Of a stretch of DNA of 64,000 bases, positions 26,963-35,223 are shown in pieces. Source of the DNA: Oscillibacter valericigenes (GTDB lineage: Bacteria; Bacillota; Clostridia; Oscillospirales; Oscillospiraceae). The notes under the pieces are model-generated. The model had not been told where the DNA came from and did not search any database. It saw nothing but the letters and a program-made list of their open reading frames with translations. The position numbers were made by a program, and so were the translations under genes. The stretch is taken from assembly GCF_016902445.1 (NCBI RefSeq), contig NZ_JACSNX010000001.1, positions 186,001 to 250,000 of the forward strand. The letters run 5' to 3'. The stretch's first letter is position 1, and each line of letters opens with the position of its first letter.

Positions 26963-27547
26963 TCAGTTTGACTGCGCGGCTCTCCACAGTTCCCGGGCAA
27001 AGGTCCGGGTACGGGCCTCCTTCTCCCCGTCCATGAAGGGCACGTCATAGCCCAGGTGCCGCTCCGCATGGCTGCCCAGATACCGCAGCCGGGAATGCTT
27101 GCAGTACCGGCGCATCCCCTCTTCGAACAGGTCGCACCCCTGCTCCGGCCGGTAGCCGCAGGTCAGCAGCAGGGCCATGGCCTTCCCCGCCCACAGGGCG
27201 GGGCCCTTCTCCGCCCCGTAGTACTTGTTCATGCCGTACACCAGCCGGTCCAGCAGGGCCTTCATGGGCGGCGTGCAGTACCAGGAATAGATGGGGGTGG
27301 CCAGGACAATCAGGTCGCACGCCAGCACCCGGTCAAAGATGGCGGGCACATCGTCCCGCCGGGCGCAGCCGAATACCGTCCAGTCCCGCTGACAGGCCCG
27401 GCAGGCCGTGCAGGGCCGGATGTCCAGATCGTGGAGCCACACGGTCTCCGTCTCCGCCCCCAGGGCCTCCAGCTCCTGCCGGAAGGGTACCAGCAATGCG
27501 TTGGTATTCCCCTGCTTCCGGGGACTGCCCATCAGAATGCACACCTT
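26963..27547 (-). CDS. Flavodoxin-family NAD(P)H-dependent oxidoreductase
   Basis: 194 residues from ATG 27547 (AAGGAG precedes). The FMN-binding loop is ILMGSPRKQGNTNALL, and VLATPIYSWYCTPPMKALLDRL completes the site. A cysteine run, CTACRACQRDWTVFGC, follows near residue 48, as in iron-sulfur flavoproteins, but the spacing differs from the classic CX2CX2CX5C motif, so whether it binds a cluster is unclear. It is a single-gene unit; substrate unknown. Confidence 0.82.
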   Translation of the reverse strand, partial: KVCILMGSPRKQGNTNALLVPFRQELEALGAETETVWLHDLDIRPCTACRACQRDWTVFGCARRDDVPAIFDRVLACDLIVLATPIYSWYCTPPMKALLDRLVYGMNKYYGAEKGPALWAGKAMALLLTCGYRPEQGCDLFEEGMRRYCKHSRLRYLGSHAERHLGYDVPFMDGEKEARTRTFARELWRAAQSN

Positions 27548-27635
27548 CATGCGCGCCAGCTCCTTTTCCGTCGGATCTCTGTATGCTTTCATCATACCCG
27601 GAAGGGGGCGCTCCGTCAAGACAAGGCAGGAAACA

Positions 27636-27660
27636 GGGCCGGGACTGACGGTCCCGGCCC
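27636..27660 (-). terminator. Terminator of the GH18-SLH gene
   Basis: A perfect 10-bp stem (27636-27645 with 27651-27660), 12 bases after the stop codon, followed by TGTTTCCTG on the minus strand. Confidence 0.7.
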
Positions 27661-27672
27661 CGTGGGCTGTCG

Positions 27673-29394
27673 TCAGGCCTCTTCCAGCAGGGCACCCAGC
27701 CGCTGGAGGATCACCGCCGTCTGGGCCCGGGTGGCGGAGCCGGCCGGGTCCAAGGTCCCATCGGACCGGCCCCGGAGCAGCCCGGCGGACACCGCCCAGG
27801 CCATGGCCTCCCGGGCGTAGTCCGCCACAGCAGCGGTGTCGGAGAAGCGGCTCAGATCCGCCCGGCCCGCCGTGTCCGCTCCCCAGTGCTCCAGGTAGCG
27901 GAACAGGATGGCCGCCAGCTGCTGGCGGGTGATCCGTCCCTCCGGGCGGAAGGTGCCGTCCTCAAAGCCCCGGACGATGTTGTTTTTCTCCGCCCAGGCC
28001 ACGGCGTCGGCGCAGTAGCTGCCCGCCGCCACATCGGTGAAGGGCGGCGTCCCCGCCCGGGGGCTGCCCTCCAGCCGGTGGAGGATGGCGGCGATCTGCC
28101 CCCGGTTGGATGTCCGGCCGGGGGAGAACGTGGTGCCGGTGGTGCCCTGCATCAGCCCCGCCTCATAGACATATCGAACCGCCTCCTCGTACCAGGCGCC
28201 GGGGGCCACGTCCCGGAAGGGGTTGCCCCAGGTGCTGCGGAAGGCACTGCTGGCGGCGGCCGTCAGCTCCCCGCCGTCGTCCTGGGACAGCTCCCAGAAC
28301 CCGATGCCTCCCAGGCCCTGAGACCGGGCCAGGGCGGCCTTGGCGGCAAGAGACTCGGCGTCATCGTAGGAGATGAAGGTCCGGCTGCCGTAGAGATACG
28401 GCACCTGGGCCTCCTGGTGGCGATATTGCCGGTAAGCGGCATTGCTGAGATAATTCTTTTTCAGCATCCTGTAGCTGACGGACTTGGCGGAGGTGTAGGT
28501 GCTGTACAGGCCGTTGTTCTGACTGCTGACCCCCTGGTAGGCGTAGCCGTACAGGGGCATGCCCAGGACGAGCTTCTCCGCCGGGATGCCCTTGTCCAGA
28601 TAGGCCTGCACGCTGTCCGCAATGCTGCTCTTCCCCTGGGGCGAGGCGCCGGAGGGCGTGTACAGAGGGGCGTTGAAGTCGGCAGAGGTGTCCCAGGGAC
28701 CGTGGAGGTCATAGCCCATCAGGAAGATGTGGTCCACGATGTCCGCCACTTTGACTGCTTCGATCTGGTTCAGATACCAGCTGCCGGCGGCGCCGGCGAT
28801 GGTGAGGGAATAGTCCTTCCCGTCCCGGCGGCCCTGGCGGTCCAGCTGGGTCCGCAGCTCCTGCAGCAGCTTGGTGAAGTTCTGCTTGTCCGCCGGGCGG
28901 TGGATGGTCCCCGGCGCGCCGCCGGACACCGGGTATTCCCAGTCCAGGTCTACCCCGTCCAGGCCCTGCGCCACCACGAAGTCCACGCAGCTGGCGGCGA
29001 ATGCCTCCCGCCGGGCCGCCGTAGCGGCGGCGTCGGAGAAATACTGGGAGTCCGACCAGCCGCCCACGGAAATCAGCAGCTTCAGATGCCCGTTCTGCTG
29101 CCGCAGCTTCCGGAGGGCAGCCAGGTTCTTCTTGTCGTGGGCCGGGTTCTCCAGGGCGATGGTCAGGGTGTCCGGGTCGATCCGGGCAAAGGCGTAGTTG
29201 ATCTGGGTCAGGTGCTCCGCCGGAAGCTGGTCCGGCGTGTAGCCCTGGTAGGCCGCCCACCCGGCGTAATAGCCCACCACTTCGCCGCCGGCCTGGTATG
29301 TACGCTGCTCTGCTCCGGTGGGGGTGCCCAGCAGCAATGCCGCCATACACGCGGCGGCCAGCGCGGCGGCGGTGCGTCTGATAAGATCTTGCAA
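27673..29394 (-). CDS. Secreted GH18 glycoside hydrolase with three SLH domains
   Basis: 573 residues. A twin-Arg-containing but Sec-like signal peptide (residues 1-28, ending PTGAEQ) is followed by a GH18 barrel at about 35-380: VGYYAGW, LLISVGGWSD and the catalytic GLDGVDLDWEYP (DxxDxDxE with the acid Glu). Three S-layer homology repeats cover about 395-570 (NPFRDVAPGAWYEEAVRYVY, FTDVAAGSYCADAVAWAEKN and the last one). It probably cuts chitin- or peptidoglycan-type beta-1,4 glycans at the cell surface. The start is TTG, 8 bases after GGAG; no ATG gives a full signal peptide. Confidence 0.88.
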   Translation of the reverse strand: MQDLIRRTAAALAAACMAALLLGTPTGAEQRTYQAGGEVVGYYAGWAAYQGYTPDQLPAEHLTQINYAFARIDPDTLTIALENPAHDKKNLAALRKLRQQNGHLKLLISVGGWSDSQYFSDAAATAARREAFAASCVDFVVAQGLDGVDLDWEYPVSGGAPGTIHRPADKQNFTKLLQELRTQLDRQGRRDGKDYSLTIAGAAGSWYLNQIEAVKVADIVDHIFLMGYDLHGPWDTSADFNAPLYTPSGASPQGKSSIADSVQAYLDKGIPAEKLVLGMPLYGYAYQGVSSQNNGLYSTYTSAKSVSYRMLKKNYLSNAAYRQYRHQEAQVPYLYGSRTFISYDDAESLAAKAALARSQGLGGIGFWELSQDDGGELTAAASSAFRSTWGNPFRDVAPGAWYEEAVRYVYEAGLMQGTTGTTFSPGRTSNRGQIAAILHRLEGSPRAGTPPFTDVAAGSYCADAVAWAEKNNIVRGFEDGTFRPEGRITRQQLAAILFRYLEHWGADTAGRADLSRFSDTAAVADYAREAMAWAVSAGLLRGRSDGTLDPAGSATRAQTAVILQRLGALLEEA

Positions 29395-29451
29395 GGGAAA
29401 ACGCTCCTTTTTCAGATGATCGTCACCGCATGGCGTGTGTCGTCACGCTCT

Positions 29452-29480
29452 ATTCTACCGGACCGGGCTGCGGGCCTCAA
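29452..29480 (-). promoter_or_regulatory. Promoter of the GH18-SLH gene
   Basis: Minus strand TTGAGG (29480-29475), a 17-bp spacer and TAGAAT (29457-29452), 58 bases before the TTG start. Confidence 0.6.
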
Positions 29481-29506
29481 GGCACAAATGCTGGCAGCAC
29501 GGCCAG

Positions 29507-29545
29507 AAAACAGCAGCGCGGCAGGCCCTTTCGGGTCTGCCGCGC
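29507..29545 (-). terminator. Terminator of the dehydratase-activase operon
   Basis: A stem of about 13 bp with one mismatch (29516-29528 with 29533-29545), a TTTC-type loop and TTTT on the minus strand, 12 bases after the stop codon. Confidence 0.75.
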
Positions 29546-29557
29546 CGGCATTTCCAG

Positions 29558-30907
29558 TCATAGATTGATTGACACGGAGGCGGTCTGGGGCTCTGCCGCG
29601 CTCTGCGGGGCCTCCGCCGGAGCGGGGGCCGCCTCGCCCTGGCCGGCAGCCTTCTCCGCCAGCCGCTCCCGGGCCACCGCCAGCATCAGCTTGATGCGGT
29701 TCTCCTGATTCACCCGGGTGGCGCTGGGGTCATAGTCGATGGGGGTGATGTTGGCCTGGGGGTACAGCTCCCGGATCTTGTTGATCATGCCCTTGCCGCA
29801 GATGTGGTTGGGCAGGCAGCCGAAGGGCTGTGCGCAGACGATGTTCTCGTACCCGGCCCGCACCAGCTCGATCATCTCAGCGGTGAGGAGCCAGCCCTCT
29901 CCCATCTTGTTGCCGGTGGAGATGACGCCGTCCGCCAGCTTCACCAGCTCCCGGAAGGGCAGGGGCGCGTGGAAGCCATTGTCCTTCAGGACCTTGATCA
30001 TCACCTTCTCCATGCCCTCGATGTAATCCAGGATCACGTCGGACACATGCTTTTCCAGGAAGGTGCCGCCGTACAGCCGGGCGGTCTCGGAGGGGTTGTA
30101 GGCGCAGTACTGCACGAAGCCCATGAGCCCCGGCAGGTTCACCTCGCAGTCCTGAGAGGCCAGGAACTTCTCCAGATCGTTGTTGCCCAGGGGAGAGTAT
30201 TTCACGTAGATCTCCCCCACCACGCCGACTTTGACCTTGGGCACACGGTGGACGGGGATGGCGGCGAAATCCTTGGCGATCTTGGGCATGGCGGCCTTGA
30301 TCTCCCGGCCGGACCAGCCCTTGTCCTCCAGGACCCAGCCGCAGATGGTATCCAGCCATTTTTCCTGCAGGGCGGCCGCGTCGCCCCTGTGGGTCTCATA
30401 GGGCTCTGTCTGGGCCTTCAGGGCCACCAGCAGGTCGCCGTAGTAGATGCAGGCCAGCAGCTTGCGCATCAGGGGCAGGGTCATGGGAAAGCCGGAGTCC
30501 TTCTCCAGGCCGGAGAAGTTCAGGCTCACCACCGGCACCTGGCCGTAGCCCGCCTTCACCAGGGCCTTGCGCAGCAGGTGGATGTAGTTGGACGCCCGGC
30601 AGCCGCCGCCGGTCTGGGTGATGATCAGGGCGGTGTGGTCCAGGTCGTACTTCCCGGAGTTCAGCGCGTCCAGGAACTGGCCGATGACCAGCAGGGCGGG
30701 ATAGCAGGTGTCGTTGTGGACGTATTTCAGGCCCAGCTCGCACACCTGGCTGCCGCAGTTTTCCAGCAGCTCGCAGGTGTAGCCGGCCTGGCGCATGACG
30801 GCCGCCAGGATGCGGAACTGCACCGGAGCCATATTGGGGATCAAAATTTTATGGGTCTTCTTCATCTCAGGGGTGAACTTGGGGTAATTCTGGTATTCCA
30901 GCTCCAT
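29558..30907 (-). CDS. 2-hydroxyacyl-CoA dehydratase-related protein (COG3581)
   Basis: 449 residues. Motifs include IPNMAPVQFRILAAVMRQAG, the cysteine-bearing VHNDTCYPALLVIGQFL, TQTGGGCRASNYIHLLRKAL and CAQPFGCLPNHICGKG. These would bind an iron-sulfur cluster, as in 2-hydroxyacyl-CoA dehydratase subunits. The C-terminal 40 residues are an Ala/Pro/Gln-rich tail. The start is 3 bases after the stop of the large activase gene. In many clostridia both parts form one protein of about 1400 residues; here they are two genes. Substrate unknown. Confidence 0.85.
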   Translation of the reverse strand: MELEYQNYPKFTPEMKKTHKILIPNMAPVQFRILAAVMRQAGYTCELLENCGSQVCELGLKYVHNDTCYPALLVIGQFLDALNSGKYDLDHTALIITQTGGGCRASNYIHLLRKALVKAGYGQVPVVSLNFSGLEKDSGFPMTLPLMRKLLACIYYGDLLVALKAQTEPYETHRGDAAALQEKWLDTICGWVLEDKGWSGREIKAAMPKIAKDFAAIPVHRVPKVKVGVVGEIYVKYSPLGNNDLEKFLASQDCEVNLPGLMGFVQYCAYNPSETARLYGGTFLEKHVSDVILDYIEGMEKVMIKVLKDNGFHAPLPFRELVKLADGVISTGNKMGEGWLLTAEMIELVRAGYENIVCAQPFGCLPNHICGKGMINKIRELYPQANITPIDYDPSATRVNQENRIKLMLAVARERLAEKAAGQGEAAPAPAEAPQSAAEPQTASVSINL

Positions 30908-30910
30908 GTC

Positions 30911-33844
30911 TCACGCCTCCTTTCTGGCGGTTTCCCGGGCCTCGTCCTGCTCATCCAGGGCGGCGAACAGGCTCCGCAGCCGGATGCGGACGGCGCCCAG
31001 GTTGGTGATCTCGTCGATCTTCAGCTGCGTATACAGCTTGCCGCCCGCCTGCAAAATCTCTCTCGTCTCGTCGGAGGTGATGGCATCCACGCCGCAGCCG
31101 AAGGAGACCAGCTGCACCAGGTCCATATCCTTCTGGGTGCAGCAGTACCGGGCCGCCGCGTAGAGCCGGGCATGGTAGGTCCACTGGTTCAGCACCGTGG
31201 TGGGGAATTTCTCCACCCGGTTGGAGATGGAATCCTCCGTGATGACCGCGGCGCCGGAGCGGGTGATCAGGGTGTCGATACCGTGGTTCACCTCCGGGTC
31301 CACATGATAGGGGCGGCCCGCCAGCACGATGATCCGGCGGCCCTCCGCCCGGGCCTGGTCCATGATCCGCTCCCCCTCCCTGCGGATGAGAGACATGTGG
31401 TGGGCGTACTCGGCGTAGGCGGCGTCGGTGGCCTCCTTCACCTCGCCCTTCGTGATGTCCGGGAAGTAATTCCGCAGGATGGTGAAGATCTTCTTGGTAA
31501 AGTCCTTGGGCCGGTGGAGCCCCACGTAGTCATAGATGAACCTGGTGTCCTGGATCTCCGGGCAGTTGCCGGCGATGACCTCCGGATAATAGGCCACCAC
31601 GGGGCAGTTGTAGTGGTTGTCCCCCAGCCCCTCATCGATGTTGTAGGTCATGCAGGGGTAGAAGATGGCGTCCAGTCCCAGCTTGGAGAGGAACTGGATG
31701 TGGCCGTGGGCCAGCTTGGCGGGGAAACAGGCGGTGTCGCTGGGGATGGTGCCCTGCCCCTTCAGATACAGGTCCCGGCTGGAGAGAGGACTGTGGTAAA
31801 CGGCAAAGCCCAGCTTTGTGAAAAAGGCATGCCAGAAGGGCAGCAGCTCCCACATGTTCAGGCACAGAGGCAGGCCGATCTTGCCCCGCTTGCCGGGGAC
31901 GGGCTTGTACCCCAGGATCAGCTTGCGCTTGTAGGCGTAGAGGTTCCGCTCGCCGGTGTCCGCCTTGCCGGTGACAGGCCGGTCGCACCGGTTGCCGCTG
32001 ATGAAGGTAGCCCCGTCGGCAAAGGTGTTGATGGTCAGCTGGCAGTTGTTGCCGCACAGGCCGCACACCCGGCTCTCCGTCTCCTGGCGGAAATCCGCCA
32101 GTCCCTGGCGGTCCAAAAGCGTGCTGATCTGGTCCGCCCGGGCCTTGCCCCGGCCGAACAGGGCCGCGCCATAGGCGCCCATGAGGCCTGCGATATCGGG
32201 CCGGATGACCTCCACGCCCATCTCCTTCTCAAAGGCACGCAGCACCGCCTCATTGTAGAAGGTGCCGCCCTGCACCACGATGTTCCGGCCCAGCTCCTCG
32301 GGGGAAGAGGCCCGGATCACCTTATAGATGGCGTTTTTCACCACAGAGATGGAGAGGCCGGCGGAGATATTCTCGATGGTGGCCCCGTCCTTCTGGGCCT
32401 GCTTCACAGAGGAGTTCATAAACACGGTGCAGCGGCTGCCCAGGTCCACAGGCCGCTCGGCAAAGAGGCCCAGCCTGGCGAACTCCTTCACATCATAGCC
32501 CAGTGCCTGGGCGAAGGTCTGCAGGAAGCTGCCGCAGCCGGAGGAGCAGGCCTCATTTAAGAAGATGTTGCTGATGGCGCCGTCCTCGATCTTGAAGCAC
32601 TTCATGTCCTGGCCGCCGATGTCGATGATGAAGTCCACATTGGGCAGGAAGTGACGGGCAGCCGTGAAGTGGGCCACCGTCTCCACCACGCCGTAGTCGG
32701 CGTGGAAGGCGTTCTTCGCCAGGTCCTCACCGTAGCCGGTGGTGGTGACGGATGCCACGTGGAGGGCCGGATGCTCGTCGTAGAGCTTCTGCAGCACCTC
32801 CCGGATCAGGGGCACCGGATTGCCCAGGTTGGGCTGATAGTCCGTAAAGAGGATCCGGGCCTCCTGGTCGATGACCACCACCTTGACGGTAGTGGAGCCG
32901 GAGTCGATGCCGATGTGCACCGGGGCGGCGTAGTCCGCGCCGAAGGGCACCCGGGGCACTGCGGCCTTGGCATGCCGGGCCCGGAAGGCCTCATACTCCT
33001 CACGGCTGGTGAACAGAGGCGGCTGGGACCGGTAAGTCTCCGCCGCGCCGTGCTTCTGCAGGTCGTCCGCCACCCGATCCAGGTCAAAGGCCTGGTCAGA
33101 GTAGAAGGCCGCGCCCAGCGCCACGAACAGCAGGCTGTTCTCCGGACAGGCGCCCTTCACCCCCAGGGTGTGGTCGAAGCTCTCCCGCAGGCAGCGGGAG
33201 AAGGTCAGGGGTCCGCCCAGATACAGCACGTTGCCGTGAATGGGCCGGCCCTGGGCCAGACCGGCGATGGTCTGGTTCACCACCGCCTGGTAGATGCTGG
33301 CGGAGATGTCCTCCGCCCGGGCGCCCTGATTGATGAGGGGCTGGATGTCGCTCTTGGCGAACACGCCGCAGCGGGAGGCGATGGTGTACGTCTTCTCCGC
33401 CCGCTGGGCGGCGGCGTCCATCTCGTCGGCGCTCATCTTCAAAAGCGTCGCCATCTGGTCGATAAAAGCACCGGTGCCGCCGGCGCAGGAGCCGTTCATC
33501 CGCACCTCCATGCCTCCGGTGAGGAACAGGATCTTGGCGTCCTCACCGCCCAGCTCGATGATGCAGTCTGTGCCCGGGGCCAGACGGTTGGCGGCCACCC
33601 GGGTGGCGAACACCTCCTGCACGAAGGGGACGCCCACGCTCTCCGCCATGCCCATGCCGGCAGAGCCGGAGATGGCCAGATCCGCCGTCCGGCCGTACCG
33701 CTCCGCCACCCGGCGCAGCAGCTCCTCCGACTTCTCCAGAATATGGCTGTAATGCCGCTCGTATGTACTGTAGATCAGATTGTCCGTGTCATCCAGCACC
33801 ACGCATTTGATGGTGGTGGAGCCCACGTCAAGTCCAACTTTCAA
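30911..33844 (-). CDS. Acyl-CoA dehydratase activase, double BadF/BadG domain (COG1924 + COG3580)
   Basis: 977 residues from a TTG start with AAGGAGGAA about 9 bases before. The first ASKHA ATPase domain starts KVGLDVGSTTIKCVVLDDTD and has CAGGTGAFIDQMA with the cluster-ligand Cys. The second starts near residue 300 with HIGIDSGSTTVKVVVIDQEA and has CSSGCGSFLQTFAQALGYD. The C-terminal third (from about 620) is the COG3580/DUF2229 part: CGLCGNNCQLTI, GLPLCLNMWELLPFWHAFFT and SFGCGVDAITSDETREIL. It likely uses ATP to drive electron transfer to the partner protein encoded next. Confidence 0.88.
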   Translation of the reverse strand: MKVGLDVGSTTIKCVVLDDTDNLIYSTYERHYSHILEKSEELLRRVAERYGRTADLAISGSAGMGMAESVGVPFVQEVFATRVAANRLAPGTDCIIELGGEDAKILFLTGGMEVRMNGSCAGGTGAFIDQMATLLKMSADEMDAAAQRAEKTYTIASRCGVFAKSDIQPLINQGARAEDISASIYQAVVNQTIAGLAQGRPIHGNVLYLGGPLTFSRCLRESFDHTLGVKGACPENSLLFVALGAAFYSDQAFDLDRVADDLQKHGAAETYRSQPPLFTSREEYEAFRARHAKAAVPRVPFGADYAAPVHIGIDSGSTTVKVVVIDQEARILFTDYQPNLGNPVPLIREVLQKLYDEHPALHVASVTTTGYGEDLAKNAFHADYGVVETVAHFTAARHFLPNVDFIIDIGGQDMKCFKIEDGAISNIFLNEACSSGCGSFLQTFAQALGYDVKEFARLGLFAERPVDLGSRCTVFMNSSVKQAQKDGATIENISAGLSISVVKNAIYKVIRASSPEELGRNIVVQGGTFYNEAVLRAFEKEMGVEVIRPDIAGLMGAYGAALFGRGKARADQISTLLDRQGLADFRQETESRVCGLCGNNCQLTINTFADGATFISGNRCDRPVTGKADTGERNLYAYKRKLILGYKPVPGKRGKIGLPLCLNMWELLPFWHAFFTKLGFAVYHSPLSSRDLYLKGQGTIPSDTACFPAKLAHGHIQFLSKLGLDAIFYPCMTYNIDEGLGDNHYNCPVVAYYPEVIAGNCPEIQDTRFIYDYVGLHRPKDFTKKIFTILRNYFPDITKGEVKEATDAAYAEYAHHMSLIRREGERIMDQARAEGRRIIVLAGRPYHVDPEVNHGIDTLITRSGAAVITEDSISNRVEKFPTTVLNQWTYHARLYAAARYCCTQKDMDLVQLVSFGCGVDAITSDETREILQAGGKLYTQLKIDEITNLGAVRIRLRSLFAALDEQDEARETARKEA

Positions 33845-33920
33845 CTCTGATTCCTCCTTCTGGGAAAACGGTTGCGTCAGAGTTTTCGACAGCTAACCGC
33901 ATGATACCACATTAGTTGAC

Positions 33921-33949
33921 ATCATACACTTTTTCCATGGGATGTTCAA
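33921..33949 (-). promoter_or_regulatory. Promoter of the dehydratase-activase operon
   Basis: Minus strand TTGAAC (33949-33944), a 17-bp spacer and TATGAT (33926-33921), about 77 bases before the TTG start. Confidence 0.7.
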
Positions 33950-34008
33950 TCGGCAATATTCTGAAAGACTGTTAATTTTTCGTTAAGAAACTTGGTGAAG
34001 GAAAGGGC

Positions 34009-34037
34009 TTGGCCTTTTCTCTCCTCTATGCTATACT
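34009..34037 (+). promoter_or_regulatory. Promoter of queH
   Basis: TTGGCC (34009-34014), a 17-bp spacer and TATACT (34032-34037), 36 bases before the start codon. Confidence 0.65.
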
Positions 34038-34073
34038 GGTCCCATCTTAGAACCAAAGTGAGGCACCCTTGAT

Positions 34074-34640
34074 ATGGAACGTGTATTGCTGCACACCTGC
34101 TGCGCCCCCTGCTCCCTCAGCTGCATCGATCCCCTGCGGAGCGAGGGCATCGAGCCGGTGGCGTTTTGGTACAACCCCAACATCCACCCCTGGAAGGAGT
34201 ATCAGGCCCGGCGGGACTGCCTGCTGGCGCATGCCCCCACCATCGGCATGGAGGTCCGGGTGCAGGAGGACTACGGCCTGCGGCAGTTCGTGGAACATGT
34301 GGCGGAGGACATCGACCGCCGCTGCGTCTACTGCTACGAGCACCGGCTGGAGGGCACGGCCAAATACGCGGCGGAGCACGGCTTTTCCGCCTTCACCTCC
34401 ACCCTGCTGGCCAGCACCTATCAGAACCACGAGGCCATCGCCGCCGCCGGGGAGAAGTACGCCCGGCAGTACGGGGTGGAATTCCTCTACCGGGACTTCC
34501 GGCCCAATTTCCGGGCCGGGAACCAGCGGGCCCGGGAGCTGGGCTTCTACATGCAGAAGTACTGCGGCTGCGTCTTTTCCGAGGCCGACCGCTATCAGAA
34601 GCAGATCGACCGGGACCGGGCGAAATTCCAGGAGGCGTAA
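34074..34640 (+). CDS. queH: Epoxyqueuosine reductase QueH
   Basis: 188 residues. The N-terminal HTCCAPCSLSCIDPL gives the vicinal Cys pair and the nearby Cys. CVYCYEHRLEGTAKYAAEHG and a YMQKYCGCVFSEADRY tail complete the QueH cysteine pattern for iron-sulfur binding. It performs the last step of queuosine formation in tRNA and replaces QueG. No other queuosine genes are nearby. It has its own promoter and terminator. Confidence 0.95.
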   Translation: MERVLLHTCCAPCSLSCIDPLRSEGIEPVAFWYNPNIHPWKEYQARRDCLLAHAPTIGMEVRVQEDYGLRQFVEHVAEDIDRRCVYCYEHRLEGTAKYAAEHGFSAFTSTLLASTYQNHEAIAAAGEKYARQYGVEFLYRDFRPNFRAGNQRARELGFYMQKYCGCVFSEADRYQKQIDRDRAKFQEA

Positions 34641-34727
34641 ATCCAGTATCTCACCGCGGCCCGGCACTGTCCAGAGCAGACGGACCGCCGGTCTCCGGCG
34701 GAGGACAACTGGTCAGAGAACAGCGCA

Positions 34728-34765
34728 GGAGCCTGCGGGGCATCGGCCCTGCAGGCTCCTTGTTT
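34728..34765 (+). terminator. Terminator of queH
   Basis: A 9-bp outer stem (34728-34736 with 34751-34759), an imperfect inner G/C stem and a TTGTTT tail. It lies between convergent queH and darA. Confidence 0.7.
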
Positions 34766-34776
34766 CAGCTTTGGTC

Positions 34777-35121
34777 TCAGAACTTCCGGATCTCGTCCAG
34801 GGACAGGACGAACACCGCCGCGCCGCCGGCCATGACTTCCATGGGCACCGGCGGGACCGAGGACATCTCCCCATGCGGCATGGTGACGCTCTGGTACACC
34901 GTCTCCTTCCGCCGCCCGGCGTATTTCTGCAGCAGCTCCAGAGCCGAATCCAGCCGGTCCTCCTCCACGCCGATCATCACCGTGGTGCTCTTCTTCTTCA
35001 AAAAGCCGCCGGTGGAGCTCAGCACCGTCACCATAAAGCCCTGCTCGTTCAGGTTCCGGATGGTGTTGTCGGAATCACTGCCCTGCAGGACGGCCAGCAC
35101 CAGCTTGCTCTTCTTTTCCAT
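34777..35121 (-). CDS. darA: Cyclic-di-AMP receptor, PII-like (DarA)
   Basis: 114 residues, close to the family length. The glycine-rich LSSTGGFLKKKSTTVMIGVE motif marks the DarA/DUF970 ligand-binding region. LVLAVLQGSDSDNTIRNLNE is the first strand and helix of the PII fold. It binds c-di-AMP, probably with effects on osmotic or cell-wall homeostasis, though its partners are unknown. It is usually next to tmk or holB; here it stands alone with a good promoter. Confidence 0.92.
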   Translation of the reverse strand: MEKKSKLVLAVLQGSDSDNTIRNLNEQGFMVTVLSSTGGFLKKKSTTVMIGVEEDRLDSALELLQKYAGRRKETVYQSVTMPHGEMSSVPPVPMEVMAGGAAVFVLSLDEIRKF

Positions 35122-35173
35122 ATCTTCCGCCTCCCGTGTTCAATGTCGTTGGAAGCGCACTTCCTTTTTCTAT

Positions 35174-35201
35174 TTTACCGCGCCCGGCAGAAATTGCAAG
35201 C
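35174..35201 (-). promoter_or_regulatory. Promoter of darA
   Basis: Minus strand TTGCAA (35201-35196), a 16-bp spacer and TAAAAT (35179-35174). Confidence 0.6.
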
Positions 35202-35223
35202 GCCTTTTCGTGCGCCCCGAGGA

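Noticed and set aside
29804-32560. Rightward open frame of 918 codons
   Set aside because: Antisense shadow of the two dehydratase-activase genes; composition is His/Gln/Gly/Leu-rich without domains.
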